Both the position numbers and the translations under genes were made by a program. The notes beneath the pieces are model-generated. The model was not told where the DNA came from. It saw only the letters and a program-made list of their open reading frames with translations, and searched no databases. Shown here piece by piece: positions 1 through 16,545 of a stretch of DNA of 64,000 bases. Positions within the stretch are counted from its first letter, which is position 1. The number at the start of each line of letters is the position of its first letter. This stretch comes from Coprinopsis marcescibilis (Eukaryota; Basidiomycota; Agaricomycetes; Agaricales; Psathyrellaceae): assembly GCA_004369085.1 (NCBI GenBank), contig ML210177.1, positions 164,885 to 228,884 of the forward strand, in the 5' to 3' direction.

Positions 1-40
1 TTAGAGCAGCAATCAGAATTGATAGTGAGTGACAACGCAC

Positions 41-809
41 TCTGCATTCCACAAGCGCGTCAATCATATTGTGAACGATTTTAGTCTCTCTCAATAGACC
101 CTTCTCAACCGTCATTGATCTTAGTTTACGTCCCGCCAGAGTTTTGCTACGAGTTGGGAGCGAAGGCTTGTCGTTATTCCGTTGCTTCCGAGATTTCTCG
201 AGGTCCTCGTTTATAGAGACTGAATTGCGGATGTCACGGTTGGTGTCTGACTGGACTCGAATGGCATCGTGCTTCAAGTCCCGGTATGCACGTATCCGTG
301 AATCGAGATACTTCGCGTAATGTTGGATAGTTTCAGGGGCGGCATAGCCTAGATGGGTGTGTGGATCAGCTCCGCGATAGGTTGGGCAGAGGGGATCGCT
401 GTACCTTCCCAGTTTACTGCTGAGACGTTCTTGAGCTTGAGGATGTCGGCCTGAGATAGAAACGAGAGAACATTGTCCGTGGAGCCATTACGAATCATTG
501 TGTGCAAGACGAGCAGGGCTTTAAAGACGATCTGGGTAGCTCGGGTAAGACTGGCATTATCAGAAACTGAAAGAGGTAAACATACAATGTGGTTTGGCTC
601 GCGGATACGGGGTACGAGCGCCTTGCAAACATCTGATACTGCGCCGTCGTCTGACCAGGTCGCTGCAATAATTGGATCAATATACTGCCAACTGTGTTGT
701 TAGCCACAAAACTCTGGGGAAGATGACGAGAATGAAGACTTGCCTTTGCCTTTGGAGGAGCATTTTTTGGCTTGCATGCCAGTTTGACAATTTTGTCGAA
801 ACTGGACAT
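41..809 (-). CDS. ANTH-domain clathrin adaptor (AP180/CALM family), 3' part outside window
   Basis: Endocytic adaptor of the AP180/Yap1801 family, expected to bind phosphoinositides and clathrin at the plasma membrane. The visible part is an ANTH domain: the start MSSFDKIVKLACKPK, then KYIDPIIAATWSDDG, the helix with VLHTMIRNGS, and YAAPETIQHYAKYLDSRI. Exons on the minus strand are 744-809, 586-684, 405-531 and 41-348, and they join in frame. Positions 1-40 are the start of the next intron, so the C-terminal clathrin-binding part is missing only because the window ends. The first intron (685-743) starts with GCAAGT, a GC-AG intron. The family call is firm; the function follows from the family. 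Confidence 0.9.
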
Positions 810-1204
810 GATTTGGCTGCTACTAGTTCAGGTCTTTGGACCGTCTATGAGCTCTTGAAATAGCGTGAAGGATGAAACCGATGTTACCCAGTCCTTATGG
901 ATGTCCCTGTCAGTGTCACCAACACCGACACACTCCGCCATCATGCCGCTTTCAAACTCAGATGATTAGTCAGAACCTATGTACCAATGGGCGTTCTGGA
1001 GGTTACCGAGTATCCGCAGCTCCTCATCATCAACTTTACACCTCTGCCCGTGTTGTAGGCCTTAATATCCCTCACATCTACTACTGCTACATAGCAGCCT
1101 ACCCTCTGCATCGACCGCCCCGTTCTTCCCAGCCTCATGAAGGTCTGAGAACACGCCAATTCAATCCCAATACAGAAGACGTCATTGAGATCAGCTTCTT
1201 CAGG
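810..1204. promoter_or_regulatory. Divergent intergenic region, AP180 gene / GH47 gene 1
   Basis: The two flanking genes diverge, so both promoters should lie here. An open frame in phase with the mannosidase runs upstream to an ATG at 872, but it encodes a Cys/His/Pro-rich stretch unlike the family. No clear regulatory motif was recognised. Confidence 0.35.
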
Positions 1205-3521
<2,317 letters not shown>

Positions 3522-3762
3522 TGTATATTGGATAGCGTTACCCCTAATGCGGAATTCATGCGGACCGGTATCAATCGCGTGAGTACGGAGGAAATATGTT
3601 GCGACGAAGAACCGCGAAGTCTGCTGAATGTAATTGATGTTCACGTTGTTCAGATCCGCTGCAAAATGGACGGGCCCGAGCCGTCTTTGCCTCCATAACT
3701 ACTCCTTATTTCCCCGACCTCAATTATACCCCACTGCTGCATTTTCCCTGTTTTCCCCTCGA

Positions 3763-5888
<2,126 letters not shown>

Positions 5889-6433
5889 TAAACCTTCCGT
5901 GTATAGGTGCTTAATTTTTATTTGTCATGCATTTTCTGTGTTTCAACGATGACAGTCCCGCGATTCACACTGTAGCAACAATATTATTGTACTCTGTGGC
6001 TTTGAGCTTTGAAGCAACCATAAATATTCTGCGGTTGAATATTGAATGTTCGCGTCAAATGTTTTCGAGGCTATCAGAGTCGACACAGTCAGTACCTTTG
6101 AATCGGCTACAAATGTCAAGTTGGGTAAGGACGCTAGGCTGGAAGGAACGCGTCGAGGTACCAATGGCAGCTGGCCAACGACTGGCACGTCCAATTTTTG
6201 TCTATCTCGTTGATTCTGCCAATGGGAGGTGCATGAAACCGCACTATTTATCTTGATTCTTTGTCTGTTTGTCCTTGGTTCTGACTATGGCCTTTTCTCT
6301 CTTGGAGGATAGTTGATTGGATCACTCAGTCTTCTATTAGGTCTCGTGCGCTGACCTCTCACTCTCAGCGACGATCTCTTTCCCCGTATGTTGGTACTGA
6401 AATAGTTATTTACAACTTCGATGAAATACTCAA
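5889..6433. other. Convergent intergenic gap between GUT1 and DBP9
   Basis: About 545 bases between two convergent genes. It should hold both 3' UTRs and terminators. Short open frames occur on both strands but look random. No RNA gene or repeat was recognised. Confidence 0.4.
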
Positions 6434-8720
6434 CTACCTAAACTTTTTCAACGGGTCAGACTTTTTCCGCCCACGTCCGGATGTATGACCACCGCGCCCT
6501 CGGCCACGTCCTCTCTGAGCTGGCTTTTTGAAAGGAACGAATCCACTCGGTTGACCTTCCGAAGTCACTGGTTCAGCAGGACCGTCTGAGACGGGCGCTA
6601 TTCTTGGAAGCAGATATTTCGGGACATGCTTCATATGCGGCTGTATGCGGGTTGGGTGGAGAGGTTTGTCGTGCCTCAAGTACTCTAAATCAAGAGGATT
6701 ATCTTCGAAATGTGCCTAAGCCACATATCAGTTTCACAAAACCAGATGATAAGGTTGCAACCGACCTTGAGCTTATCCGAGTTCAAAATCTCAGCCTTGA
6801 GTTCCTTCACCCTCGCCTCTCGAATGGCCGAACGAGTAACACTCCGGATAGCATCCTGCATGCGGTATCTAAATGCTTCCACCTGCTTCATATCGAACTG
6901 GTAATGCTTGATCGCGCTCCCTCTCGCGCCTTGGTCCTTCTCTATCCTCTTAAACACTTTCTCATCCTTCACCGCGCTCGGCAAGCATCCAACAATCTTG
7001 TCCTTCCCCCACTGCTCCTTTGGAACAACGAACGAAAGGGACATGCCCGTACGCCCAGCCCGTGCGGTTCTTCCAACCCGATGGGTGTACGACCTCGATG
7101 ATGTTGGAAGGTCAAAGTTGAGCACACAAGCAACATCGACAAAATCGACGCCACGAGTGACACCATACTCTTTATCTTTGGACCCTTTGTGGTGCTTGCG
7201 CTTCTTTGACTTTGAGGAAAATTCCTCAGCGACTTGGCGTTTACGCTTTTTGTTCTTTGAGAGCGTTTTTGGTTGCTCCTCCTCCTCCACGTCCTCGCCT
7301 TCTTCGTCTTCGGAACCGTCACTGCCTCCTTCCTCCCCCTCCCTCTGTGTTGAGGTGACTAAACAGATGTGAGTTGTTGACCTGTTGGTGAGTGTTAGAG
7401 GTAACTTACATTCTTCACTTTCGTCATCCTCATCATCCTCATCGTCAGAATCGTGTTCCTGGACACCAGCCTCGTCCGTCGCAATGATATAGTCATACAC
7501 GCCCTTGTTGAATTCTTGCACAGTGTGGTACCTATACAATATACCGTCAGCGATGTACAGTAGCACAGGGTCCACACCACCAACCTTGAATTCAATGGCA
7601 ATTCAGAGTTGAGAACACAACTCTTGATCGAAAATTGCTCCAGGAACAGCTTTAACCGGTAACACCGGTCAACATCGTTCACAAAGATGATACATTTGCC
7701 TTTGATGAGCTTGAGCTTGAGGATAACGTAGGTCAGAAGGAATTTGTCGACTTCTGAGCACCTGTAGACACGGAAACTTGAGAGGTGATAAACAACTTTA
7801 AACGGAGAGCTCACATTACGGAGTACTGGGTTAACAACGCCGCTTCGTCCTCTCCTTCTTCAAGTTTGAGAATGGCCTTTGCAAAATCCAGTGAGAAATG
7901 TCCAAATGTCAGGCGAAAATATGCGTACGGGATTTCGAAGCGTAAGTCCTTTGAGCATTTCAACATCCTCCGTCATGGTTGCACTCATCAAGAACGACTG
8001 GTACACTTTGGGCAGGTATGACCCCTTGAACAACTGCCGCACATCGTCGTCGTGTCCGTAGGACAGGATGAGGTCGGCTTCATCGATGACCAACGAGTCG
8101 ATGGAAGACAGTGAAAGGGCTTTTGATTGTGCGAAGGAGAGGGCTCGCGAAGGTGTTGCGATAATAATATCAGGTTGGTCGGAGAGCAAAACCCTAAAAG
8201 AATAGTGAGAAAACAAGAGCAAGAGCAAAAAGGAAGTATTTACCTCTGGATATGCGACGTTGATCCAGAAGTCACATTGCATACTGTAACATCCTCGTTA
8301 CAGTACACTAGGAGCGTCTTCAGGTACCCCGTAATTTGTTCTGAAAGTTCCCTCGTTGGAACTAGAACCAACGCCCTCGTTGCTCGTCGCTTTGGATCAT
8401 CCTCGTCCAAGCCCTATGTAAGATAGAAAAACACATTCAGCAATCACACCCAGACAAACTAACCAACAAGGCGTACCTACGTTTTTCGCGCTGAGAATCT
8501 TCTGCACTACCGGTATACAGTATGCCGCTGTCTTCCCACTGCCTGTTCGCGCACGCGCTAGGATATCCCGACTCTCCAAAGCCAATGGTATCGCCTTCGC
8601 CTGGACCAAAGTCGGCCTAGCAAAGCCCGTATCAGCTAAAGCCCGCAAGATGCGACTATCCAAGATGTTGGAAAAGCTGGAGAATGTAGCTTTTTTGTCT
8701 ACAAGATATTCTGAAGCCAT
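6434..8720 (-). CDS. DBP9: DEAD-box RNA helicase DBP9 (DDX56 family)
   Basis: ATP-dependent RNA helicase for assembly of the large (60S) ribosomal subunit in the nucleolus. Eight exons on the minus strand (8481-8720, 8244-8413, 7929-8193, 7815-7876, 7585-7761, 7410-7531, 6766-7358, 6434-6715) give about 636 residues. Motifs in order: Q-motif region near residue 40, ARTGSGKT (57-64), PTREL, TPSRAL, DEAD in [30 protein letters not shown]. An acidic/lysine-rich insert separates motifs V and VI, and the C-terminus is a basic RGRGRG tail ending [10 protein letters not shown]; both are typical of Dbp9. All catalytic motifs look intact. Confidence 0.94.
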
Positions 8721-9970
8721 TTCGATGCTGGAGCATTTGCTAGTACGCTGAGGAGCTCGGAGACTCCGACCTCGACGATCACTGAAATTTCTGAGCTTAT
8801 GTAAGCATGCTCCCTAATTTGACTTGAGGCCTTGAGGCCCCTATCTCAATCCAGGCTCAATCGGACGATGGCAACGTGAAGAACATATATCAGAGTGGAA
8901 GTCGAGAAACCTGATAGGGGGAACAGCCGTGTACACGTTGACTGAACCTTACTAGCCGACGTGAGCCTCGGATCCCAGAGAAGCAGAGTTAGTTACTAAT
9001 ACTCGACAATACATAAGTGTAGTACCACAGCCCCACCTTTAGTTTGAAGAGAAGTTCTTGAGCGCTTGATATCCTTTTTGGTACGAGGCATATCTCCGAG
9101 ATCCATGCTTCGGTATGGAGACAACTATCAGGCAAACTTAATCAAAAATAGGCCGTTCAAGCCGTTTCTCTTCGCAAAGCAGAGTATGGACTAATATTAA
9201 TAATGGCGCAATCCGAGGGGTAGAGTTTTCGAACATATCCGAGGTTTCTCATAGGTACATACCAGTGATACCACGAGTAAAAATCAAAGCTGGGTGCTCT
9301 TTTCTGCTGGTAGAATCCTTTTCAGAAAGCTTGTCTGCAACGTTAACGGGCCCATGCTGCATAAATATCACTAAATGAAAAGACATTGCAATGTTTGTGG
9401 TTGGCGCTTTTGCTGATGTACTACTTATCAGGTACACAGAAACCGCGTTCTCAGAAGAACCGCTGGGTGGACAGGTTGTGAGTATGTATCATTGATTCGG
9501 ACCTGAGAATAACTTGCGTCAGACCCTGCACAAGCAGTCCTCTTACCAAACCCTTGCCTTTTCGGACACGTTCCCAGTCAAACCTTAAACTCTAAGCGCC
9601 AAACGCAGCAAAAGTCCTGGATTCAAAAAACAACAGATAGCGATGTTGGTTACACCTATTTTACAACCCGTCAGCGCGGGGTATCCTGTCCAATCTATTA
9701 TGGCAAGTAGTCTGCTGTCTCTTTTGGAGAAAATCGAATCTAAGATGCTCCGAGTATATATTTCCGGATGTTGGTCGGCATTGGAATGTCGAGGAATACA
9801 GAGTGTCCACGTTGTAAATCCGCTGCGCAGTACCCATCCAGTCCACCTTGCACAACAGGGGATATATGGCCGTCTTGTTAATATGGGAGGATCATTGTCG
9901 GGTCATAATACAAATAATGAGCATCGTGAAGGAGACATATATGGCGGAACTGCAAGAAAGGTTGGTCCGG
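8721..9970. other. Long intergenic gap upstream of DBP9
   Basis: About 1250 bases without a convincing gene. It holds the DBP9 promoter on one side and the ZIP transporter 3' end on the other. Open frames such as 9643-9999 (+) and 9249-9437 (-) show no domain, no splice support and unremarkable composition. I saw no tRNA, transposon end or tandem repeat. Confidence 0.4.
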
Positions 9971-11532
9971 CTAAGCCCATCGTCCCAAAAGAGACATGAG
10001 TCCAGCGCCAAGCAGCATGGCACCAATTGCAAGACTGAGCTTCTTGTTCGATGCGTTCATCATCTCCTTGCTGAACAAGAAGTCGTGTGCGAGAAGCTAT
10101 ATGGAGCTGATTAACGACAGCGTATGAAAAGAATCCTGACCGGACAAACCTCGACCAAGCCCGTGTACAACAGTATACCGGCACTTATGGAGTCCAGGAC
10201 ACCAGCGACGATGCTGGCAGTTGCGCTGTGTGCGTTGTAGGTCGTTCGAGCACCCAATCCAGCAGCAATACCAAGGGGCGTCGTCACGCCGTAGAGGATT
10301 GCACCGGCGTACGGGACCCACTTGTATTTCGGGGGCAAATCCATATACGCCAAGCGCGAACCGATACCAATTCCCTCAAACGTTTCTATGAAACGATTAG
10401 ACGATCGGGAAACGGAAACATGGTTATAAGGATGACATACGATGGAAGAGCACGACGACAAACAAGACCTTGAAATCGTGATCGACGGCAAGAGTGAGCC
10501 CGATCAGAATGCTATTTCCATCGTTGAGGACCGTGGTTTCCGCGTAGAAGGGAACAAAACGGACCTGTGCAACACAACACCAAATTCCAAGATGGCGATT
10601 CCAATGATCTGACCCAAAGTGTTCTCATTCATTCTGAAAGGAACAGATTGGGCGGACGATCCATCGTCACTCTTGTCGCCCTTCTCCATGTCCTTGGGTG
10701 GCTGAACGAGACCTCCTTCAGGACCATGGGAAGAATGTGCACCGATTCCGTGACCATGAGCGTCTAGAATAAGTCAACATTAGCACAAGTTATTATTAAA
10801 TCATCAAAGAACAAATCCGTCAATGTTGAAACAAAGTTCTGAAAAGGATACCAAGGGGACATGGATACCCACCGTGTGTCTTTCCGAGACTCGCCAGCTT
10901 GGCAGTTCCCCATCGGAATGCAATAAGCTCGACAATGAAAAGACAAAATATACTGGCCATACAAATGGCGAGGGCGTATGGCTAAAGAAAACAGAGAAAA
11001 AAAAATTAAATTAAAGGGAAGTTACGTCGGCAGGCTCGAGAGCGACGACGAACATAAAGACCCCAGTCCTCCGACAAGCACGGCGATTCCAAGGAATGAA
11101 GTGCATGTCCGAGTAGGTGGATAAAGGCGGTTGAGATCTAGCATCAATTGTCAGCAACGAGGGAGAAAAAGATGAGGAATGGCCATACGATAATTCCGGA
11201 GCCGAAATACTTTGCGAAACTAAACGGTCGTTGTGAGCGATTGACACGAAAGAACAAGGGGTCACATACTCAAAAACCGCCTTAGGGATATGTATGAAGG
11301 ACGCCCGGCGAGCGATGACGGGGAAGAGAGCACCGAGGGTGGATCCGACGAGGAGAACGAAGACGGCTGCAATGCGCAAGCTCATATAATCGTGTTCTTC
11401 AGCTTCGAACTCGCAACTCCCAGAGCCATGACTGTGTCCACCGCCGGTCGATGGGGCGTCGTGGTCGTGGTCGTGGTCTTCGTGGCCTTCCTCTTCGAGG
11501 ACCTGGCGAGCAAAATGCATGATATAGTCCAT
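9971..11532 (-). CDS. ZIP-family zinc/iron transporter (ZRT-like)
   Basis: Membrane carrier bringing Zn2+ (possibly Fe2+) into the cytosol. Eight exons on the minus strand (11270-11532, 11189-11219, 11054-11137, 10873-10981, 10565-10763, 10441-10511, 10150-10385, 9971-10096) give about 372 residues and about eight membrane spans. Family signs: a His-rich N-terminus with HEDHDHDHD and GGGHSHGSG, KYFGSGIIISTAFIHLL in an early span, a His-rich cytosolic loop, then HSILIGLTLAVD and HQTFEGIGIGSR in the metal-binding spans, and the C-terminal GLMSLLGRWA. The third intron donor (GTTCGT at 11053) is unusual but is the choice that keeps WGLYPYALAI in frame. It is transcribed towards the 8.7-10 kb gap. 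Confidence 0.9.
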
Positions 11533-11950
11533 GGCGAATGTCGACTTGGCTCGGTCGATGCAAAGGAAGGCGAATAGGGCACCGGGGTAGGCTGGGCGAG
11601 AGAAGGGAGGGGAAATCCTGGAGATTTAAATGACGGTAAAGCCTTAAATATTTTATTGGAATTGGGAGCAACCGCACCAGACATGCCAGCCTGAGTCCCC
11701 TGACAGTGGTCGATGGCACCGGTAGGGTACTCGGAAAAACACGACCCACGTCACTGGTTCCTCGGGAATCACTTGGCATCACGTGTCAGCAATTTACTCC
11801 GCCTTGGCTTCGCACAAATACTTTGGCTTCCACCGCCATTATTGCCTGAAAGAAGATAAGCAGGTTGAATACCATGCAATCCACAATCGGAGAGAGAGGG
11901 AACACCTCAGTACCGAGACCTTCCAAGACAGTAATGCACAACGTTTTGAA
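11533..11950. other. Intergenic gap between HIT-finger gene 3' end and ZIP promoter
   Basis: About 418 bases. It should contain the ZIP promoter (the ZIP gene reads away to the left) and the 3' UTR of the HIT-finger gene. Open frames on the minus strand here overlap the ZIP start in other phases and look spurious. Confidence 0.35.
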
Positions 11951-13488
11951 TTAGATTGTCGTTACGGTTATAGCCTTTTCTCTAGGCACAGGATTGCTGA
12001 GGTCCTCAATGCGGTTGTTTGACTGTGAAGGTCGCCCGGAGTTGGCAGTCAACGTTTCATCTAGCTGCTTTCGCGATTCTGCGTCGGCACGATAAGCCTT
12101 GCCTTTATCCTCCAACTCATGTGCAACTGCTCTAAGAAGAGGCGATGGCATTGTGACCACGTGCGCCGCGTAAAATACGAGTTTGTGCGTCAAGTGTTTC
12201 CTGGACTGTGGGACCCGGTGTCTTTCCAAACCGGTAGAGAAGAAGTTGTAGATGTCAGACAGAAACAGGAGGGGAAGTTGATGTGGATGAGATGAGAGAT
12301 CCAACTCTGACGTGGGCTTCGTTGAGATCTGGGTAACCTTTTTCGGGGTCATCATTTCACTTGAATCCTGAAGCAGGACAGAGAAGAGGTCAGATGTAAT
12401 GATGTTCTGTGAGGGGTATCAGCGTCCCGCAGTTAGGTTGTTAGCAATTGACATACCGAAGCAAAACGGGAGGCAAGGTCGGTGATGACCGCGTCAAGAG
12501 TTTGAAAGACCACAGTCGATTTCCGGTCAATGAGAAACGGAAGGGATCGGGCAAATATTTGATAAGCAACTTCGAAATCTTCATCGGCCAATATTTCGGA
12601 CATGGAGGACAATCCCAAGTGGCGCACAACAAAGGCGTACACGATGCTTCAAGGCCGAGTCAGACATTTTCAAGAAGAACGGCATCACACGCACCTGATC
12701 GCAGATATATTATAGGCCAACAGGGGTCTATTAGGCACCGGTTTGAGTAGTGCTTCTGGAATACTGAAGGAGATGCGGGGCTGGTGATCAACGTTCGACC
12801 GTTTGACAGCTTCTTCTTCCGGAACCAAATCCACACGAGCCCACCAAGGCTCGGAAATTTGTTTATGCAGCTCGTCACTGGATAGCAATTGTTGTGCGAG
12901 CTCTGATGACGGGTCGTTGAGAGCCTTGACGAATCTTTCTCGCTCTTTCGGTGTTAATGCTGACCACAAGGCATCTGGAGAAGCATTGTCTACGAAAGAC
13001 AGGTAAGGCAACGTGCTGACAGGATAAAAGCCATACATACCCAAGTCAATGAATGAGAGACGACGTGCAAGGTCCGAATTGTCGTCATCATCTTCCACAT
13101 TGAAACCTTCGTCAGCGTTCTCTTCTTCGAAACGTCTGAGAAGACCCAACATAGTAGAACGCTCCTCTGCGGTCTTTGAAGGCTCAGCTCGAATCCCAGT
13201 CTCCAACTCATTCTTGTAGAAAGGCTCTGAGCATTGGGAATGGCTCTAGATGAGAAACTCAGAACAGTCACATCGGCGATCCGAGTCAACTTACATCTGA
13301 CCGGAAGCAGGTCAGAGAGCAATACGGTGTGTTGCAACCCGGGCAGGTGTACTTTGCGAATTGGCGATGACATCTGATGGACAAAGTCAGTACTCTGGAT
13401 GCGGGGTAGACAAAGAACAAGCATACAGCTTACAGACGACTTTCTCGTCAGCATCGCGCGGGCTGGCTGCAATTGAGATCGAAGCCAT
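11951..13488 (-). CDS. HIT-type zinc finger protein (ZNHIT2-like)
   Basis: Probable adaptor for R2TP/HSP90-linked assembly of RNPs or U5 snRNP, inferred from ZNHIT2. Six exons on the minus strand (13427-13488, 13295-13373, 13041-13245, 12695-12989, 12457-12646, 11951-12406) give about 428 residues. The N-terminal zf-HIT finger reads VVCKLCHRQFAKYTCPGC, then CSLTCFRSD and HSQCSEPFYKNE, with all Cys/His ligands in order. The rest is helical, with a long acidic stretch after the finger and PWWARVDLVPEE in mid-protein. The first intron donor was placed after CT of exon 1 because only this gives the CxxC spacing. Function is inference from the finger. Confidence 0.78.
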
Positions 13489-14296
13489 AGCCAAGTCTGT
13501 GCGGGGAGATGTGTCTTGGCAAGATCCCCGAGGGCGAGGAGACACAAGGACAAACAGCGGCATGCCAAGAGAAATTAACGGCTGGTTTAAAAATATCATT
13601 CGACAAGAATTTGCCCTTCTGCTGTTATGCCTTGTTCTGTTCAGCCATGCACACCATACCCATCGCCAGAACAGCTTTTCGAGAACGTTGCCTTGATCTC
13701 GTATCTATGACTGAAATCGGGTTCATGCGTCCATATCAGTAGCGCACTGGTTCAGGAAGGTGTGGATCATTACTGTCACCTTTTCCGCATTTCGTTAAAC
13801 TTTGGGTGTCGCAGGTTGCTGGATATCCAGGTCTGTGTCGCACAAAATAGTCGTAAGATTGCCTCGGGACGATCGGGAGGGCAACACTTGCTATAAATTC
13901 ATGGGTCACAAGCAGTGTCGTCACACACGCTATCACCGATTCTATTGTCAGCAAGCACATATATGGACGCGGCACAGGACGCGCGGCACACCATACCGCA
14001 AAAGAGAATGTTCGGTGGAGACCAATGGTTTCGTAGAGGAGGCGGTGAGGCCAGGCTGAGCAGGACATTGTCGGAGTGGTGGCAGGTGGTTGGTGTTGTT
14101 CGGAGTCTGTGGAAGGACAACATTAAAGGACAGGAGCTATAATTGATCAAAGTCCCGTGAGAGGAGACATTATTAGGTCCCATCAACGCCGACCATTCTA
14201 TTCTAATTGGGCACTTCTTCGCCTTCCTACCACACCTCCCGTCCCCTCCTCCACGTCTCCTCCCTTTCTTGTCGTTCCTGGCCATTCCAGGCGACC
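13489..14296. promoter_or_regulatory. Divergent region upstream of HIT-finger gene and RBR-A
   Basis: About 808 bases between two divergent genes, so both promoters are here. Overlapping open frames on both strands (for example 13899-14420 minus, 13802-14059 plus) lack any recognisable domain. Just before the RBR-A ATG is a pyrimidine-rich tract, common in basidiomycete leaders. Confidence 0.4.
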
Positions 14297-16545
14297 ATGG
14301 ACCTCCAACCTCACTCCCCCGTGCGCAGCATCGCAGAGAGCAAGAGGCAGTTAAGGGAATCGATATGGCTAAGCGCGGACATCGACACCAAGGAGATCCT
14401 TCGACAGCTCTCGCTCTCAAATCCCTGGCCAGAGCTTATCACTTATGACGGTTCGGCTTGTTCGTGCAACACTCAGAAGCATGAGACAAGCTCCTCAGCC
14501 TCAGGAACGAGCTCATGCGCCCTCATATCCATGTTTTGTGCGCGCACAATCCTGGATCTTGAGAAGCAGGTTAGGGCCCGCGAATACAGAAGCGAGGGTC
14601 TTTCAAAGGAAGACGAAGCATCTGGCCTCCTTGATGACATCTTGTCTGAGCGCACCGTCCAGGTCGGTATCTGACATGCATCACCATCTCACAGTCCATG
14701 AACCCGCCAACTGATATCCAATAATAGAGAATCGTTTCTATCGGACAGCATCTAAAGGGTGCTTTACGGATGAAACCTGCAGAGTTATTGGACGTCCCTA
14801 TGTTCGAGCAAGTTTTCCTTTCCCAGAACAGGCTCGAGCAATTCGCGTCTTACGAAGAGATCTTGACTGTGTTAGAGTAAGCATGTTTATCTCAGATTAA
14901 TATAAGCTTAATATAACCCTTTCTGACTTCCAAACCTTAGCCACCTATGTAACGATGGCGTCAAGCGAATTGCATCCACAGTCATAACTCAGGGTGGTCA
15001 GAGCGTTGTTTGTGTGCGAATGTCAGTACTCGAGGAGGACCTGTTCGTCTTGTTTGATCCCCACCGCCGGCACGACCACCCGAATGGCCCAAGCTTTATG
15101 CTCAGTACCTGTCGCAAGACCACTGCGAAACACCTTGACCGTATACTCGACGACCGTTCGCTCGAAGACTCAATTAGTGACATCGCAACCCAAACTTCCG
15201 CGGAAAATCATCGCCATATCGCTGCCCAGGTACTGAATACGAGGGATTCCTATCATCGGATATCATCCTATCAAAACGAACAAATGCTACGAGACTCCTT
15301 CCTGTGCATCCATGAAGAGGCTCTCAACGCCAGTGTCGACTACGTGAACTTCTGGAATCATTTGTTAACACCCGACGTTGGGCCAAGTGGTGCGAATAGG
15401 GCCCAGAGCAGTCATTTTGCTCCGTCGATCTCTCTGTCTTCAAGTGCCAGCTCAACCTATGACTCGGCCAACGCTCATCCACTCCCGCCACAGCCTCCAA
15501 CGGTGCCGCTCGCTTCCTCTAGAACCACCCATGTGTCAGAATCGTGGCGTCCTGACGTCCTTTTCGGACAGTCGTTGCTGGACTCGTTCAGTCTCAAGAC
15601 CTGTGAATTTGCGATGAAGGGAACCTTTGACTGTGCAGTATGTATCGACACACTCCCACTTAGTTCAAGCGTACAGCTTTCCGGTTGTGATCATCGGTTC
15701 TGTAAGGAGTGCTTGTGTGGTCACGTCCAGAGCTTCTTGAGCAATGGCCGCTTTCCGATCGAATGTCCTGTATGTCTGCTTGATCGAAGCATACCGGACC
15801 CTGGAAGTGAGTTTTTCATGTACGCTTTAAATTCTACTACTGACACGAAACACATCTTTTTCATTAGATGTGAACAGTTTTGTGCTGGATCGACTGCAGC
15901 TTCCCAAGGAGTGTTCCGACAAGTTCCAAGAACTTCAGATACTGCAACATTCCGTTCGTCTCGAGTGCCCCAAGTGAGAAGTACCGTGCCGTCGGCGTAT
16001 ATTGTAGGCTAACCACGGACACGGCTCTAGGTGTCACAACTCCGATCTTGTGCCACGGAAGGAGTACCTTCAGGCCAAGGTGCTCGCTTGTTCATCCAGG
16101 GGATGTCTAAACAAGTGGTGCAAATATTGCTCCAAGCCCATCACAGATACCAAAGGGAAGCATTCTTGCAAGGGGGACGGATTTGACAAAATGATGAAGA
16201 AGAAGGGGTGGAGATATTGCCCGGGTATGTGTCCCGTTGTTCGATCGCATTTACGACCTCAGCTTATTTACGCCATGTGTAGGGTGCACCATGCCCGTCC
16301 AGAAAGATAGTGGGTGTAATCATATGGCCTGCACTGCACCTGGCTGCCATTCGTGAGTGGTATTGACAGCAGAATTGGGGATGTACTTGTACTAACTGAC
16401 GCGCTGTAGCCATTTCTGCTATAAGTGCGGTAAACTTATTCTTACTTCTGCTACCGGGAGGGGCGTTGGAGAAGAGGTAACTTCACATTACGCCACTAAT
16501 TCTTGTCGACAATTCGAAAGAAAGTTCAAGTGCAGCATTCAGTAA
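14297..16545 (+). CDS. RBR-A: RING-between-RING E3 ubiquitin ligase with protease-like N-terminus and CaaX box
   Basis: Predicted RBR-type E3 that takes ubiquitin from an E2 onto a RING2 Cys and then to substrate. Seven exons (14297-14662, 14728-14876, 14941-15806, 15868-15973, 16031-16224, 16283-16352, 16410-16545) give 628 residues. N-terminal domain (about 50-300): Cys74 in TSSCALISMF and an Asp211-x-His213 pair in VLFDPHRRHDHPNG, a layout like a papain-type cysteine protease. A Ser/Pro-rich linker follows. RING1 starts at Cys403 (CAVC...CDHRFCKEC...CPVC), then IBR (RKEYLQAKVLAC...WCKYC). RING2 has catalytic Cys572 in SGCNHMAC, then HFCYKCG. The C-terminus is CSIQ, a CaaX box. First of three tandem paralogues. 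RBR call firm; protease-like call is inference. Confidence 0.87.

Noticed and set aside
872..1204. N-terminal extension of GH47 copy 1 from ATG 872
   Set aside because: The extension is rich in Cys, His and Pro and unlike secretory-pathway N-termini; the ATG at 1205 gives a normal type II anchor.
13899..14420. Minus-strand open frame of 173 codons overlapping the RBR-A start
   Set aside because: No domain, low complexity, and it overlaps a well-supported gene and the divergent promoter.
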